This document shows positions 7,824 through 16,617 of a stretch of 64,000 bases of DNA, in pieces. A program made the translations under genes and the position numbers. The notes under the pieces are model-generated. The model saw only the letters and a list, made by a program, of their open reading frames with translations, was not told the DNA's origin and searched no databases. The stretch is from Pseudanabaena biceps (lineage in GTDB: Bacteria; Cyanobacteriota; Cyanobacteriia; Pseudanabaenales; Pseudanabaenaceae): contig JAATWA010000001.1 in the NCBI GenBank assembly GCA_013361095.1, positions 2,768,501-2,832,500 of the forward strand, in the 5' to 3' direction. The first letter of the stretch is position 1, and each line of letters begins with the position of its first letter.

Positions 7824-8717
7824 CTACAACTCTTGATCATTCCAAGACTTAGGATCTTCTAAGGGTTCTAGATGTGTCATCACATTTATGTTGGGCAAAG
7901 CCCCACAAATATTTGTCTCCACCTCTTCACAGAGATCATGTCCTTGCTGGACAGTCCATGCCCCAGGGACTAACACATGAAACGAAGCAAACCTCTTTGT
8001 GCCTGCCATTCGGGTACGAATCGCATGAAATTGAATTTCTTGCTGGTGGTACGACGACAAAATTTCTTTAATCATCTGCTGTTCTTCTAAAGGGATTGAT
8101 GCATCTAAAAGCGCTGAACCACTCTCTTTGATTAGTTTTATGCCAGTCCAAACAATATTCGCAGCTACAACAAAGGCAATGATGGGGTCAAGAATTAGCC
8201 AACCTGTTACAGAGACTAACAGGATTCCTAAAATTACTCCCACAGAAGTCCAGACATCGGTTAATAGATGATGCGCGTCAGCTTTTAGGGTAATGGAGTG
8301 CAGTCGTTTTCCTTCCCTAAGCAAGATTAAGGCGACACCGCCATTAACTAATGAGGCAAACACCGAAAGTCCTAAACCGAGTCCAATTTGCTCCAGAGGT
8401 TGTGGATCAACGAGTCTGGGAATAGCCGCGATCGCGATACTAACTGCCGCTACTAAAATCAAAGCCCCTTCAAATCCACTAGAAAAATACTCTGCCTTAG
8501 AATGCCCATACACATGTTCTTCATCGGGTGGCTTAGCGGCGTAGGTGATAGCCCAAACTGCTCCGATCGCTGCAACTAGGTTAACTCCAGACTCCATCGC
8601 GTCGGACAAGAAGCCTACCGAGTTAGTCAATAAATATGCACCAAACTTTAAGGCGATCGTCAAAATTGCGGCAGCGATCGAAAGAAACGCATAATAGCGA
8701 GCCGATTTATTACGCAT
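7824..8717 (-). CDS. Cation diffusion facilitator family transporter
   Basis: The protein is 297 aa, with a six-helix membrane part and a C-terminal cytoplasmic domain (about residues 205-285). The metal-site signatures are NSVGFLSDAMES in helix 2 and LKADAHHLLTDVWTS in helix 5 (HxxxD pattern). CDF proteins export Zn2+, Fe2+, Mn2+ or similar ions from the cytoplasm by proton antiport. HHLLTD is the form with His-Asp ligands, common in Zn/Fe exporters, but the metal cannot be decided from this sequence. It stands alone between hairpins. Confidence 0.92.
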   Translation of the reverse strand: MRNKSARYYAFLSIAAAILTIALKFGAYLLTNSVGFLSDAMESGVNLVAAIGAVWAITYAAKPPDEEHVYGHSKAEYFSSGFEGALILVAAVSIAIAAIPRLVDPQPLEQIGLGLGLSVFASLVNGGVALILLREGKRLHSITLKADAHHLLTDVWTSVGVILGILLVSVTGWLILDPIIAFVVAANIVWTGIKLIKESGSALLDASIPLEEQQMIKEILSSYHQQEIQFHAIRTRMAGTKRFASFHVLVPGAWTVQQGHDLCEEVETNICGALPNINVMTHLEPLEDPKSWNDQEL

Positions 8718-8790
8718 ATGAGACTTTTGTGTAAGCTAGAGATTATCTGGGGCAATTCCCACCTTACGCAGTTTAGCAGCATACTTTGAC

Positions 8791-8971
8791 AATAGATGAG
8801 TGGCGGCACTTCACGCCAGCAATTGTCATTATGAAACCAATTTTGGGGTTGGCAGCGCCTAAGGTGCTGCCAACCCCAAAATTAGTTTTTTGAAAGCCAG
8901 CCTTAGGCTGGCTTTCAAAAAACCAATTTTTACAATGAGAATTGCTGGCTTCACGCCGCCATTCGTCTATT
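8791..8971. repeat. Older hairpin split by an inserted 131-bp element
   Basis: The outer arms AATAGATGAGTGGCGGC (8791-8807) and GCCGCCATTCGTCTATT (8955-8971) pair fully if two G-U pairs are allowed. The loop (CTTCACGC) is duplicated on both sides of the element at 8817-8947, so the element entered the loop. Confidence 0.75.
8817..8947. mobile_element. 131-bp MITE-like element, copy 1
   Basis: The ends are CAGCAATTGTCATT and AATGAGAATTGCTG. Two internal hairpins are present: a CCAATTTTGGGGTTGGCAGC stem, and a TTTTTTGAAAGCCAGCC stem. The flanking 9-mers are ACTTCACGC and GCTTCACGC (8 of 9 identical). It has no coding capacity. Confidence 0.8.
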
Positions 8972-8995
8972 TTTTCTATTCAGTGATTACATTGC

Positions 8996-9051
8996 TACTC
9001 CCTTCCCACTCAAGGATTAGTGGTCACTAGTACTTGAGTGAGAAGGGAGTA
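8996..9051. repeat. Long hairpin with TACTCCCTTC arms upstream of the efflux operon
   Basis: Arms of 19 nt (TACTCCCTTCCCACTCAAG at 8996-9014, complement at 9033-9051, one mismatch) enclose an inner palindrome TAGTGGTCACTA. Related outer arms occur at 50115-50209 and, weaker, near 23735-23832. It overlaps the first codons of the longest open frame of the next gene, which argues for a downstream start. Confidence 0.65.
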
Positions 9052-9118
9052 TTCCACAATATTTGAACCAATGATCGAGTATAAGAGTCTAAAGACACTA
9101 ACCGTTAACGGAACTCTT

Positions 9119-10543
9119 ATGCGATCAGATATGCAATCAGAGAAGCAGCTAGAAACACTACCAGAAGATGAGTTAGCAATCGATGATCTTGATCTCGATG
9201 CGGATATTCCCAAGAAAAGATTTTTGGGTGGTTGGGGCGGACGGATCGCGATATTGCTAATTTTAGTAACGATCGCGGGCGGTGGCTACTATGCTTATAC
9301 GCAACTGACTGCACCAGCTAACACTCAGGGAAATAAAAAACGCGATCGCCTTGTTTCTCTAAAACGGGCTAATTTACCGATTATAGTCACGGCAAATGGC
9401 ACAATTCAGCCAGAGAAATCAATCAATGTTAGCCCCAAAAGCTCAGGGCGACTGAAAAGTTTATTGGTTAAGGAAGGAGAAAATGTACGGACAGGGCAGA
9501 TTCTCGCCTATATGGATGAATCGAATACCTTAGGTCAAGTTACGCAAGCGGATGGCAATCTAGCGGCGGCTCAGGCAGGTTTAGAGTTATTAAAAGCAGG
9601 TAATCGCGCTCAAGATATTGCCCAAGCCCAAGCCAACTTGGTTAATGCTCAAGCCACATTGGAGCAGTCCGAGATCGTATTTCGTCAAAACCAGCAGCTT
9701 TTTACAGAAGGGGCGATCGCCTCGCGAGATTTAGATGCGGCAAGAACTACGATGGAGGCAAACCGCGCCAAAGTCACTCAGGCTAAAGAAGCACTGTCTT
9801 TACAACAAGCGGGATCACGTCCTGAAGAGGTTTTTCGGGCTGAAGCGCAGGTGATCGCCGCCACAGGATCTCTACAAAGTGTGCAATCACAACTAGAAGA
9901 TACGATCATTCGCGCTCCCTTTGATGGTGTAGTAGTGCGGAAATATGCTGACCCCGGGGCTTTTGTGACCCCGACTACTTCAGGAAGTGCGGTGAGTTCG
10001 GCAACTGCTTCTTCGATTTTGGCGCTAGCTAGCAATAATCAAGTGGTGGCAAATGTGGCGGAAGCCGATATCTCACGAATTGCGATCGGGCAAACCGTAA
10101 CGATCCAAGTCGATGCCTATCCCACCAAAAAGTTTAATGGGAGAGTAGTTTCGATTTCGCCGCAAGCGATTGTTAATCAAAATGTCACTAGTTTTGAGGT
10201 GAAATCAGAAATCACTTCTGAAGATAAGCAATTATTGCGATCGGGCATGAACGCGAGTTTAGAATTTAAAGCGGGTGAACTGAAGGATGTTTTAGTAGTG
10301 CCAACTGTGGCGATCGTGCGGCAGCAGGGCGGGACAGGTGTTTATGTAAAAACTGAGCAGAGTGAAACTCCCGTATTTACGACCATTGAAACAGGTGTAA
10401 CAATCGGCAATCAAACTGAAATTAAGTCTGGCTTGACGGGTGAAGAAAAAATTTTTGTTTCTTTTCCTGAAGGTACTCGTCCACGCACTGAGCCAAGAGG
10501 TGTCCCTGGTTTATCGCCTTCACCACAAAGGAGTCGCGGTTAA
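9119..10543 (+). CDS. Periplasmic adaptor (membrane fusion) protein, MacA/HlyD-like
   Basis: This is about 474 aa from the ATG at 9119. The open frame extends to a GTG at 9038 (501 aa), with another ATG at 9071, and the start is not settled. A membrane anchor follows GGWGGRIAILLILVTIAGGGYYAY. Then come a lipoyl/barrel-sandwich region (IQPEKSINVSPKSSGRLKSLLVKEGENVRTGQILAYMD), a long coiled-coil hairpin rich in AQAQANLVNAQATLEQ, the second lipoyl half (IIRAPFDGVVVRKYADPGAFV), and beta-barrel domains. It links an inner-membrane ABC pump to an outer-membrane channel. The next genes are the matching permease and ATPase, a MacAB-type set. The C-terminus is Pro/Arg rich. Confidence 0.88.
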   Translation: MRSDMQSEKQLETLPEDELAIDDLDLDADIPKKRFLGGWGGRIAILLILVTIAGGGYYAYTQLTAPANTQGNKKRDRLVSLKRANLPIIVTANGTIQPEKSINVSPKSSGRLKSLLVKEGENVRTGQILAYMDESNTLGQVTQADGNLAAAQAGLELLKAGNRAQDIAQAQANLVNAQATLEQSEIVFRQNQQLFTEGAIASRDLDAARTTMEANRAKVTQAKEALSLQQAGSRPEEVFRAEAQVIAATGSLQSVQSQLEDTIIRAPFDGVVVRKYADPGAFVTPTTSGSAVSSATASSILALASNNQVVANVAEADISRIAIGQTVTIQVDAYPTKKFNGRVVSISPQAIVNQNVTSFEVKSEITSEDKQLLRSGMNASLEFKAGELKDVLVVPTVAIVRQQGGTGVYVKTEQSETPVFTTIETGVTIGNQTEIKSGLTGEEKIFVSFPEGTRPRTEPRGVPGLSPSPQRSRG

Positions 10544-10583
10544 AGCTTGTGGCCCGCAAGACTGATCAAACCGCTATAAATCC

Positions 10584-11846
10584 ATGAACACAAACAAAGC
10601 CCGCATTAAAGTTGCTAAAGTTCCCTTTGCCGAAATTTTCTCCATGGCAGCGGAATCTTTATGGAATAATCGTTTGCGAACTGCTCTAACAATGTTGGGT
10701 GTCATCATTGGCATTGCGGCGGTGATTGCGATTACATCGATTGGGCAGGGTATCCAAAAGTCAACCGAAAGTCAATTGCAGGCGCTTGGCACAAATTCTA
10801 TTAACGTACTGACAGGCTCGGCAAGAGCAGGGGGAATTAGTCAGGGTGGTGGCTCTGCCTCGACTTTGACTTTAGAAGATGCAAAAGCAGTTGCCCAAGC
10901 ACCTGCGGTAAAGTTGGTATCAGCTTATTTGCAAAGAAATAGACAGGTTTCCTATGGCAATCAAAACACTTCAACGACCATAATTGGGACAGATGTTAAT
11001 TATTCGCCGATTAGGAATACCTTCCCTACAGAGGGAAGGTACTTTGATCAAGAAGATATTGACAATGCCCGATCGCTAGCAGTGCTAGGTTCCAAAGTAA
11101 AATCCGATCTATTTGGTCGCGCCAATGCTCTTGGTGAAAGGATTCGCATCCAAGGCGAACAGTATGAAGTAATTGGGATCATGGAGACTAAAGGAGCTTC
11201 AGGTGGTTTCGATCAAGACGATCGCCTGTTCATTCCGCTTAAAAATATGTCGGCGCGACAGGTGGGCAACAATGCTTTGCAGGGAGTCTCGGTGAATGGA
11301 TTTTGGGTACAAGCTCTTGATGAGTCAGAAATTGAAGCCGCCCAGTTTCAGTTAACAAATCTCTTGAGATTACGACACAAAATCTATCCACCGCAGCCCG
11401 ATGATTTTCGGATTGTTAATCAAACTGATATTGTCAGTGCCTTTACCAATATTGTCGGCTTATTAACGCTCATGGTCGGTGCGATCGCAGCGATATCTCT
11501 CATCGTCGGAGGTATTGGGATCGCGAATATTATGCTAGTTTCGGTGGTGGAACGTACTCGTGAAATTGGGGTCAGAAAAGCTCTAGGTGCAACGCGATCG
11601 GCAATTCTTAATCAATTTTTGACGGAGGCGATCTTAGTGTCAGGCTTGGGCGGCGTGCTTGGAATAGGACTTGGTGTGGCGATCGCCTTCGGTGCATCGA
11701 CAATTTTTCAATTCCCGTTTTTAGTTTCGATTTGGGCAGTGCTAGCAGGTTTCGGCTTGTCGATGATTGTGGGTCTAGTGGCAGGAGTTATCCCCGCCCG
11801 CAGTGCTGCTAAGTTAGATCCAATTCAAGCTTTGAGAAGTGATTAA
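10584..11846 (+). CDS. MacB-like ABC transporter permease (MacB_PCD + FtsX)
   Basis: The protein is 420 aa. A first transmembrane helix follows LWNNRLRTALTMLGVIIGIAAVIAI, then comes a large periplasmic MacB_PCD domain (about residues 55-280), then three C-terminal helices of the FtsX type (IVGGIGIANIMLVSVVERTREIGVRKALGATR). The signature VVERTREIGVRKALGA is typical of MacB/LolC-type permeases, which work by mechanotransmission rather than by passing substrate through the membrane. The ATPase domain is not fused and is encoded downstream, as in many cyanobacteria. The substrate is unknown (peptides, siderophores or macrolide-like compounds in the family). Confidence 0.92.
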   Translation: MNTNKARIKVAKVPFAEIFSMAAESLWNNRLRTALTMLGVIIGIAAVIAITSIGQGIQKSTESQLQALGTNSINVLTGSARAGGISQGGGSASTLTLEDAKAVAQAPAVKLVSAYLQRNRQVSYGNQNTSTTIIGTDVNYSPIRNTFPTEGRYFDQEDIDNARSLAVLGSKVKSDLFGRANALGERIRIQGEQYEVIGIMETKGASGGFDQDDRLFIPLKNMSARQVGNNALQGVSVNGFWVQALDESEIEAAQFQLTNLLRLRHKIYPPQPDDFRIVNQTDIVSAFTNIVGLLTLMVGAIAAISLIVGGIGIANIMLVSVVERTREIGVRKALGATRSAILNQFLTEAILVSGLGGVLGIGLGVAIAFGASTIFQFPFLVSIWAVLAGFGLSMIVGLVAGVIPARSAAKLDPIQALRSD

Positions 11847-11857
11847 CCCAAATTGCC

Positions 11858-11963
11858 CTCATCCCCCAGCCCCTTCTCCCAAAGAGGGAGAAGGGGAGTA
11901 AGAAAATTTCTTGTTCCTCTCTCCCTTCTTGGGAGAGGGGCTAGGGGTGAGGGTCTTGGCAAC
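11858..11963. repeat. Double CCCTC.../GAGGG palindrome between permease and ATPase genes
   Basis: Two related blocks, CCCTCATCCCCCAGCCCCTT to GGAGAAGGGGAG, and CTCTCCCTTCTTGGGAGAGG to AGGGGTGAGGG, form strong hairpins. The same family is translated in frame in the methylase fragment (3427-3466). It separates genes of one apparent operon and could attenuate expression of the ATPase gene. Confidence 0.75.
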
Positions 11964-11995
11964 TTCTGCGTAAGTCTCACAAAACACACAAAACT

Positions 11996-12685
11996 ATGAT
12001 TCGTTTAGAAAATATCCGTAAAGCCTATCGCCTTGGCGAAGTGAACGTTCCTATTCTCAAAGGTATTGATCTAGAGATCAAAGCAGGGGAATATGCATCA
12101 ATTATGGGAATGTCTGGCTCAGGTAAGTCTACGCTGATGAATATCATCGGCTGCCTCGATCGCCCCTCTTCTGGTAAATACTATCTCGAAGATCGAGAGC
12201 TAACTACCTATAACGATGATGAATTAGCATTTATTCGCAATCGGCGCATTGGGTTTGTGTTTCAGCAATTTAATTTACTGTCTCGCTCCTCGGCGATCGA
12301 GAATGTGATGCTGCCAATGGTTTATTCCAATATTCCTAAAGAAAAGCGTCACCGTCTGGCGACAGAAGCTTTAACTAGGGTAGGACTAAAGGATCGAATG
12401 CTCAATCGTCCTAGCCAACTATCAGGGGGACAACAGCAACGGGTGGCGATCGCCCGCGCCTTGGCTAATCGACCCGCCTTAATTCTTGCCGATGAACCCA
12501 CGGGAGCATTGGACAGCCAGACATCCCATGAAGTAATGGAACTATTGGGTGAGCTAAATTCTCAAGGCATAACGATTGTGTTAGTTACCCATGAGCATGA
12601 TGTTGCCGAGAGAACTCGCAGAATTATCCGTATTCAAGATGGATTGATTTTGAAATCAGAAGAGAAGGCTAAAGCGATCGCGTAA
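11996..12685 (+). CDS. ABC transporter ATP-binding protein of the MacB/LolD group
   Basis: The protein is 229 aa. Walker A is GMSGSGKST (about residue 40), the signature is [15 protein letters not shown], and Walker B is [13 protein letters not shown] with an H-loop THEHD. The PTGALDS ending is characteristic of the LolD/MacB/FtsE group. It energises the permease upstream and completes the adaptor-permease-ATPase efflux set. About 150 bases of repeat DNA separate it from the permease. Confidence 0.93.
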   Translation: MIRLENIRKAYRLGEVNVPILKGIDLEIKAGEYASIMGMSGSGKSTLMNIIGCLDRPSSGKYYLEDRELTTYNDDELAFIRNRRIGFVFQQFNLLSRSSAIENVMLPMVYSNIPKEKRHRLATEALTRVGLKDRMLNRPSQLSGGQQQRVAIARALANRPALILADEPTGALDSQTSHEVMELLGELNSQGITIVLVTHEHDVAERTRRIIRIQDGLILKSEEKAKAIA

Positions 12686-12795
12686 GTAAATTGTGTTGCA
12701 CTTTCTTAAAACCCAAAAGAGTAAGGGTGGCGCTTATTCTTTTGGGTTCTGATTTTTATTATGCCAAGGTACTTACAGCCATAGCTACTTGTATT

Positions 12796-12836
12796 AAATA
12801 GTGAGAAGCGGCGCTTCGCGCCGCTTCTCACTATTT
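12796..12836. repeat. Hairpin between ABC ATPase and antiporter genes
   Basis: Arms AAATAGTGAGAAGCGGCGC and its complement around TTC. It is followed by TTTTATGTCCTAACAAGAATGG, the conserved outer end of hairpin family B. Confidence 0.65.
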
Positions 12837-12946
12837 TGTTTTATGTCCTAACAAGAATGGCGACAGCGATATGAGCAGATTTCTTGTTAAAACTTGGATT
12901 ATGACTTAATTTTAATGACAACAGCTATAGGTTATCAGCTAAGGTC

Positions 12947-14566
12947 GTGAACCATCTTTTTACAAATAGTCCAGTTCCTAATCACATAGCATTCAATGCA
13001 ACATCAACTTCCAGTGGATTTACTGGACTGGTTAGCACATTAATTATTTTATTAATTGTGGCAACTGCGGTCGCACTGGTGACTAGAAAGCTACGAATTC
13101 CCTATGTCGTTGGATTGGTACTAGCAGGTTTAGCCATTCCTAAGCAAATATTACCTACTTCTATTGGCTTAGATCCTGAAGTAATCTTAAATCTATTTTT
13201 GCCGATTCTTATCTTTGAAGCGGCGATCAATACCGATATCAGTCGTCTTCGTAGCACGATCAAGCCGATTTTACTTCTAGCAGGACCTGGGGTAATTGTG
13301 TCAGCAACAATCACGGCGACATTGCTCAAATTTGGTATTGATTTAGCATGGATTACAGCCGCCGCAGTTGGTGTGATTTTAACAATTACGGACACAGTTT
13401 CGGTAATTGTTGCATTTAGAAATGTATCTGTACCGCGATCGCTGGCTACTATCGTCGAGGGAGAAAGCTTATTTAATGATGGAATTGCCCTAGTTTTATT
13501 GAGCATCATCACTACAATTTTTACTAAGGGTTCTTTCTCTCTTAGCGAAGGAGTGCAGCAAATTTTTATTGCTTTTGTGGGCGGTGGTGTGTTGGGTTTA
13601 GGCTTGGGATATCTCTGTGTGGGTTTATTTCAGCAGTTAGATGACGCTTTGAGCAATATCCTTTTGACCGTCGCCGTGGCGTTAGGAACTTTCCAAATTG
13701 GTAATGCGCTAGGAGTATCTAGTGCGATCGCGGTGGTAATTGCAGGATTGGTAATCGGTAATTTGGGATTCCGCTATACTTCAGCACCGACATCGGTAAG
13801 TTTACTAAATTTCTGGGAGTATGCTGGTTTTGGAGCAAATACCTTTATTTTTTTACTAGTTGGACTAGAAGTATCTCCTTCTGATTTATACAAGTCTGCA
13901 CCTGCGGCTCTCTTAGCGATCGGCATTTATCAGATTGGGCGAATTTGTTCTATCTATCCATTGCTATACTTATTGAGTTTTTTTGATCGTCCCATACCAC
14001 TGCTGTGGCAACACGTCTTGATTTTGGGAAATGTTAAGGGTTCTCTATCGATGGCACTGACTCTAACTTTGCCTTTAGGTTTACCAAATCGAGAGCAAGT
14101 AGTTACCCTCGTATTTAGCACTGTCTTGATTTCGCTCGTGGGTCAAGGTTTGAGCTTATCTGGACTGGTGAAAAAACTAAAACTATCTAGACCATCTCTA
14201 TCCAAACAAAAGCTAGAAAATTTACAGCTAAGTTTAATTGCTTCAAAAGCAGCCCAAAAAGAATTAGCTAATCTTCTAGATTCAGGCATTCTTCCGAAAT
14301 CTTTATATGAAGAATTGTTTGCTAGTTATCAAGCAAAAATTGCTGTCTCTGAAAAAGAGATTCGAGATGTGTTTAGTCACACAGATATTAGTGAATTAGA
14401 TGCAAATGGCGAGCAAACCAATTTAGCAGGAATTCGCCGCCGTCTTTATCTTGCAGAAAAAGTTGCTGTCAATGAAGCCTTACGCAAGGGATTGCTATCT
14501 GACGATATTGGTCAAGAATACCTCAAGCTTCTCAATACAAAACTTCTCTCCTTAAAAGATGAATAA
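12947..14566 (+). CDS. CPA1-family Na+/H+ antiporter
   Basis: The protein is 539 aa with a GTG start (12947). About 12 hydrophobic helices cover residues 25-410. The signature FNDGIALVLLSII holds the transport-site Asp of CPA1 exchangers, and earlier LPILIFEAAINTD and VILTITDTVSVI are typical NhaP blocks. A cytoplasmic, helical tail (about 415-539) is of regulatory size. It exchanges Na+ (or K+/Li+) for protons across the plasma membrane or thylakoid. No close upstream ATG exists. A TrkA-N gene is convergent to it. Confidence 0.92.
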   Translation: MNHLFTNSPVPNHIAFNATSTSSGFTGLVSTLIILLIVATAVALVTRKLRIPYVVGLVLAGLAIPKQILPTSIGLDPEVILNLFLPILIFEAAINTDISRLRSTIKPILLLAGPGVIVSATITATLLKFGIDLAWITAAAVGVILTITDTVSVIVAFRNVSVPRSLATIVEGESLFNDGIALVLLSIITTIFTKGSFSLSEGVQQIFIAFVGGGVLGLGLGYLCVGLFQQLDDALSNILLTVAVALGTFQIGNALGVSSAIAVVIAGLVIGNLGFRYTSAPTSVSLLNFWEYAGFGANTFIFLLVGLEVSPSDLYKSAPAALLAIGIYQIGRICSIYPLLYLLSFFDRPIPLLWQHVLILGNVKGSLSMALTLTLPLGLPNREQVVTLVFSTVLISLVGQGLSLSGLVKKLKLSRPSLSKQKLENLQLSLIASKAAQKELANLLDSGILPKSLYEELFASYQAKIAVSEKEIRDVFSHTDISELDANGEQTNLAGIRRRLYLAEKVAVNEALRKGLLSDDIGQEYLKLLNTKLLSLKDE

Positions 14567-14573
14567 CACCAAC

Positions 14574-14626
14574 ACAAGAAAGATTTTGAAAGGCTGGCGA
14601 AGCCAGCCTTTCAAAATCTTTCTTGT
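14574..14626. terminator. Perfect hairpin between convergent genes
   Basis: Arms of 25 nt (ACAAGAAAGATTTTGAAAGG...) around GAA. It lies seven bases after the antiporter stop and can terminate from both directions. Confidence 0.7.
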
Positions 14627-14636
14627 ATAGCTATAT

Positions 14637-14689
14637 AAAACCCAAGAGAGAGTTGCGGCGCAAAGCGCCGCAACTCTCTCTTGGGTTTT
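14637..14689. repeat. Family-B hairpin (AAAACCCAAGAGAGAG stem)
   Basis: Arms AAAACCCAAGAGAGAGTTGC plus GGCGC around AAA. On the right it is followed by ATGTCC...CCTAACA...GCCATAAC, the conserved outer end of the family. Confidence 0.75.
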
Positions 14690-14716
14690 ATGTCCGTCCT
14701 AACACAGTAGCCATAA

Positions 14717-15400
14717 CTAGCCACATAAACCCATAAAGTCAAGCGTTTGTCTTACTAGAGTTGGTTTTGTGACAATCAAAATTGTTGAACCACCTTCCAG
14801 AACAGTGCTACCGTTAGGAACAATTAAATCTTCGTGGGCATGGGATTGATAGCCAATGATTAGTGTTCCTGTAGGGAAATGCGGATTTTGAGCAATTTCC
14901 GCAACGGTGCGATTGACAATGGAGCAAAGGTTAGGAATAGAAAGCTTAATTACTTCTACTTGTCCCTGCTCAAAATGCATCATCGCATCTACTTGCGGAT
15001 ATTCGATCGCATTGACAATTCTGGCGATCGCTAATTCTGCTGTCCCAATGATATGAGTTGCTCCTGCCAATTGATAAGGCTCAGCAAAGTCGCGATCGCT
15101 CATGCGTACCATAATTTGCAACACCCCAAAATGCTTGGAAAGTGTGACCATCGCTAGGTTTAGGGCATCTTCTCTCAGAGCCGCAATAAAAGCACCACAT
15201 TTACGAATGCCCGCCTCCAGCAAAACGGTAGTGTTGACGGCGCTCCCTTCAAAAGCCATTACTCCAATTTTTTCACGGGCATACTTACAAGCAAGGGGAT
15301 CAATATCAATCACTGCGATCGTGTGTCCCATGCTCAATAGGGTCTTTGCCAGATCCAGACCCATCATTCCCGCACCACCAATGAGAATATACATTTCCAC
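14717..15400 (-). CDS. TrkA-N (RCK) NAD-binding potassium/sodium transport regulator
   Basis: The protein is 227 aa. The Rossmann motif is YILIGGAGMMGLDLAKTL (GxGxxG variant), with an acidic VIDID at the end of strand 2, both as in RCK/TrkA-N domains. A TrkA-C-like domain follows (residues ~140-225). It is a cytosolic regulator that gates K+ channels or transporters by binding nucleotides. A monovalent cation antiporter lies next to it in convergent orientation, which suggests a shared theme of ion homeostasis rather than an operon. Confidence 0.88.
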   Translation of the reverse strand: MEMYILIGGAGMMGLDLAKTLLSMGHTIAVIDIDPLACKYAREKIGVMAFEGSAVNTTVLLEAGIRKCGAFIAALREDALNLAMVTLSKHFGVLQIMVRMSDRDFAEPYQLAGATHIIGTAELAIARIVNAIEYPQVDAMMHFEQGQVEVIKLSIPNLCSIVNRTVAEIAQNPHFPTGTLIIGYQSHAHEDLIVPNGSTVLEGGSTILIVTKPTLVRQTLDFMGLCG

Positions 15401-15566
15401 TCCTAACTTTTGGTTCGCTTAATTTAAGGATAGGCTCTTGCATAGGGCAGCAATTCAAAATTTAGAACGATTTTGCAACATTTCAGCAGTTAGCTAAAAT
15501 ATTGAGAATCAGAAACGCCAACAAGAAAGGCGGCACAAAGCGCCGCTTTTCTTCTTCGGGTTTATG

Positions 15567-16436
15567 TTAAGAATTGGCGAACTTGCGGCGATAGCTGCAA
15601 ACAGTATTGTGTAGCAGCATCGTAACGGTCATTGGTCCTACGCCCCCAGGGACAGGCGTGATGTAGGAAGCAACTTCACTAAGCCCTGCATAGTCCACAT
15701 CGCCTACTAGTCGAGACTTGCCTTCACTGTCAGTAACTCGATTAATGCCCACATCAATTACCACAGCGCCTGACTTAATCATATCGGCAGTGATCATTTC
15801 AGGTCGGCCGATCGCAGCAATCACAATATCAGCTTGACGGGTAATTTCCGCCAAATTTTTGGTACGAGAATGGGCGATCGTCACAGTGGCATTAGCTTCC
15901 AAAAGCATCATTGCCACGGGCTTCCCAACTAAAATACTGCGTCCCAAGACCACCGCATTTTTGCCAGCAAGTTCGATTTTGGCTTCCGCTAATAGCTCCA
16001 TTACCCCCGCAGGAGTGCAGCTTCGCAAGCCGTCTTCACCTCTGACTAACTTGCCGAGATTAAGAGGATGCAAGCCATCAGCATCCTTGTCAGGATCAAG
16101 GCGATTTAGTAAAGCGATCGCATCTAGATGAGCAGGCAATGGTAACTGAATCAAAATGCCATCCACGCGATCGTCAGCATTTAGTTGATCGATTACCTGC
16201 TCTAGTTCTGCTTGAGTGGCGCTAGTAGGAAAGTGTTTGCCAAAAGAAGTAATACCTGCTTTTTGGCAAGCTGTTTCTTTGTTTTTGACATAGGCGGCAC
16301 TGGCGGGATTATCTCCCACCATTAATACTGCTAGCCCCGGAGGGCGACCATATTTGGTTTGTAATTGAGCGACCTCTTCGGCGATCGCTCTTTGCATTTT
16401 TTTAGCAAGGGCTTTGCCGTCAATAATATTTGCCAT
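15567..16436 (-). CDS. folD: FolD, methylenetetrahydrofolate dehydrogenase / methenyltetrahydrofolate cyclohydrolase
   Basis: The protein is 289 aa, starting at [15 protein letters not shown] (a four-residue longer frame is less likely). It has [22 protein letters not shown] (catalytic Lys region), [10 protein letters not shown], the nucleotide-binding [15 protein letters not shown], and the terminal [13 protein letters not shown]. It interconverts 5,10-methylene-THF and 10-formyl-THF in the cytoplasm, with NADP. It lies upstream of no obvious operon partner. The length is normal for the family. Confidence 0.97.
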   Translation of the reverse strand: MANIIDGKALAKKMQRAIAEEVAQLQTKYGRPPGLAVLMVGDNPASAAYVKNKETACQKAGITSFGKHFPTSATQAELEQVIDQLNADDRVDGILIQLPLPAHLDAIALLNRLDPDKDADGLHPLNLGKLVRGEDGLRSCTPAGVMELLAEAKIELAGKNAVVLGRSILVGKPVAMMLLEANATVTIAHSRTKNLAEITRQADIVIAAIGRPEMITADMIKSGAVVIDVGINRVTDSEGKSRLVGDVDYAGLSEVASYITPVPGGVGPMTVTMLLHNTVCSYRRKFANS

Positions 16437-16510
16437 AAACTGCCACAAATTATTTGCAATGATTTAGCGCCTATGAATTGTATCGCTGTATTGCTGCCAT
16501 TCGTATCAAA

Positions 16511-16559
16511 GCCAAAAAAGTGTGAGGCGGCGCGGAGCGCCGCCTCACACTTTTTTGGC
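16511..16559. terminator. GC-rich hairpin after the RTX nuclease gene
   Basis: Arms GCCAAAAAAGTGTGAGGCGG plus CGC around GGA, 23 nt each, perfect. It lies downstream of the minus-strand nuclease and upstream of folD; the T6 in the arm fits a terminator. Confidence 0.7.
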
Positions 16560-16617
16560 AAGCAAGGAATGTTTGAAACATTCCCGTACTTCACTAAACT
16601 GTAAAACGCTATAAGAT

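Noticed and set aside
9038..9118. Start of the efflux adaptor at GTG 9038
   Set aside because: It lies inside a strong hairpin (8996-9051), with no good ribosome site; the ATG at 9119 (or 9071) is more likely.
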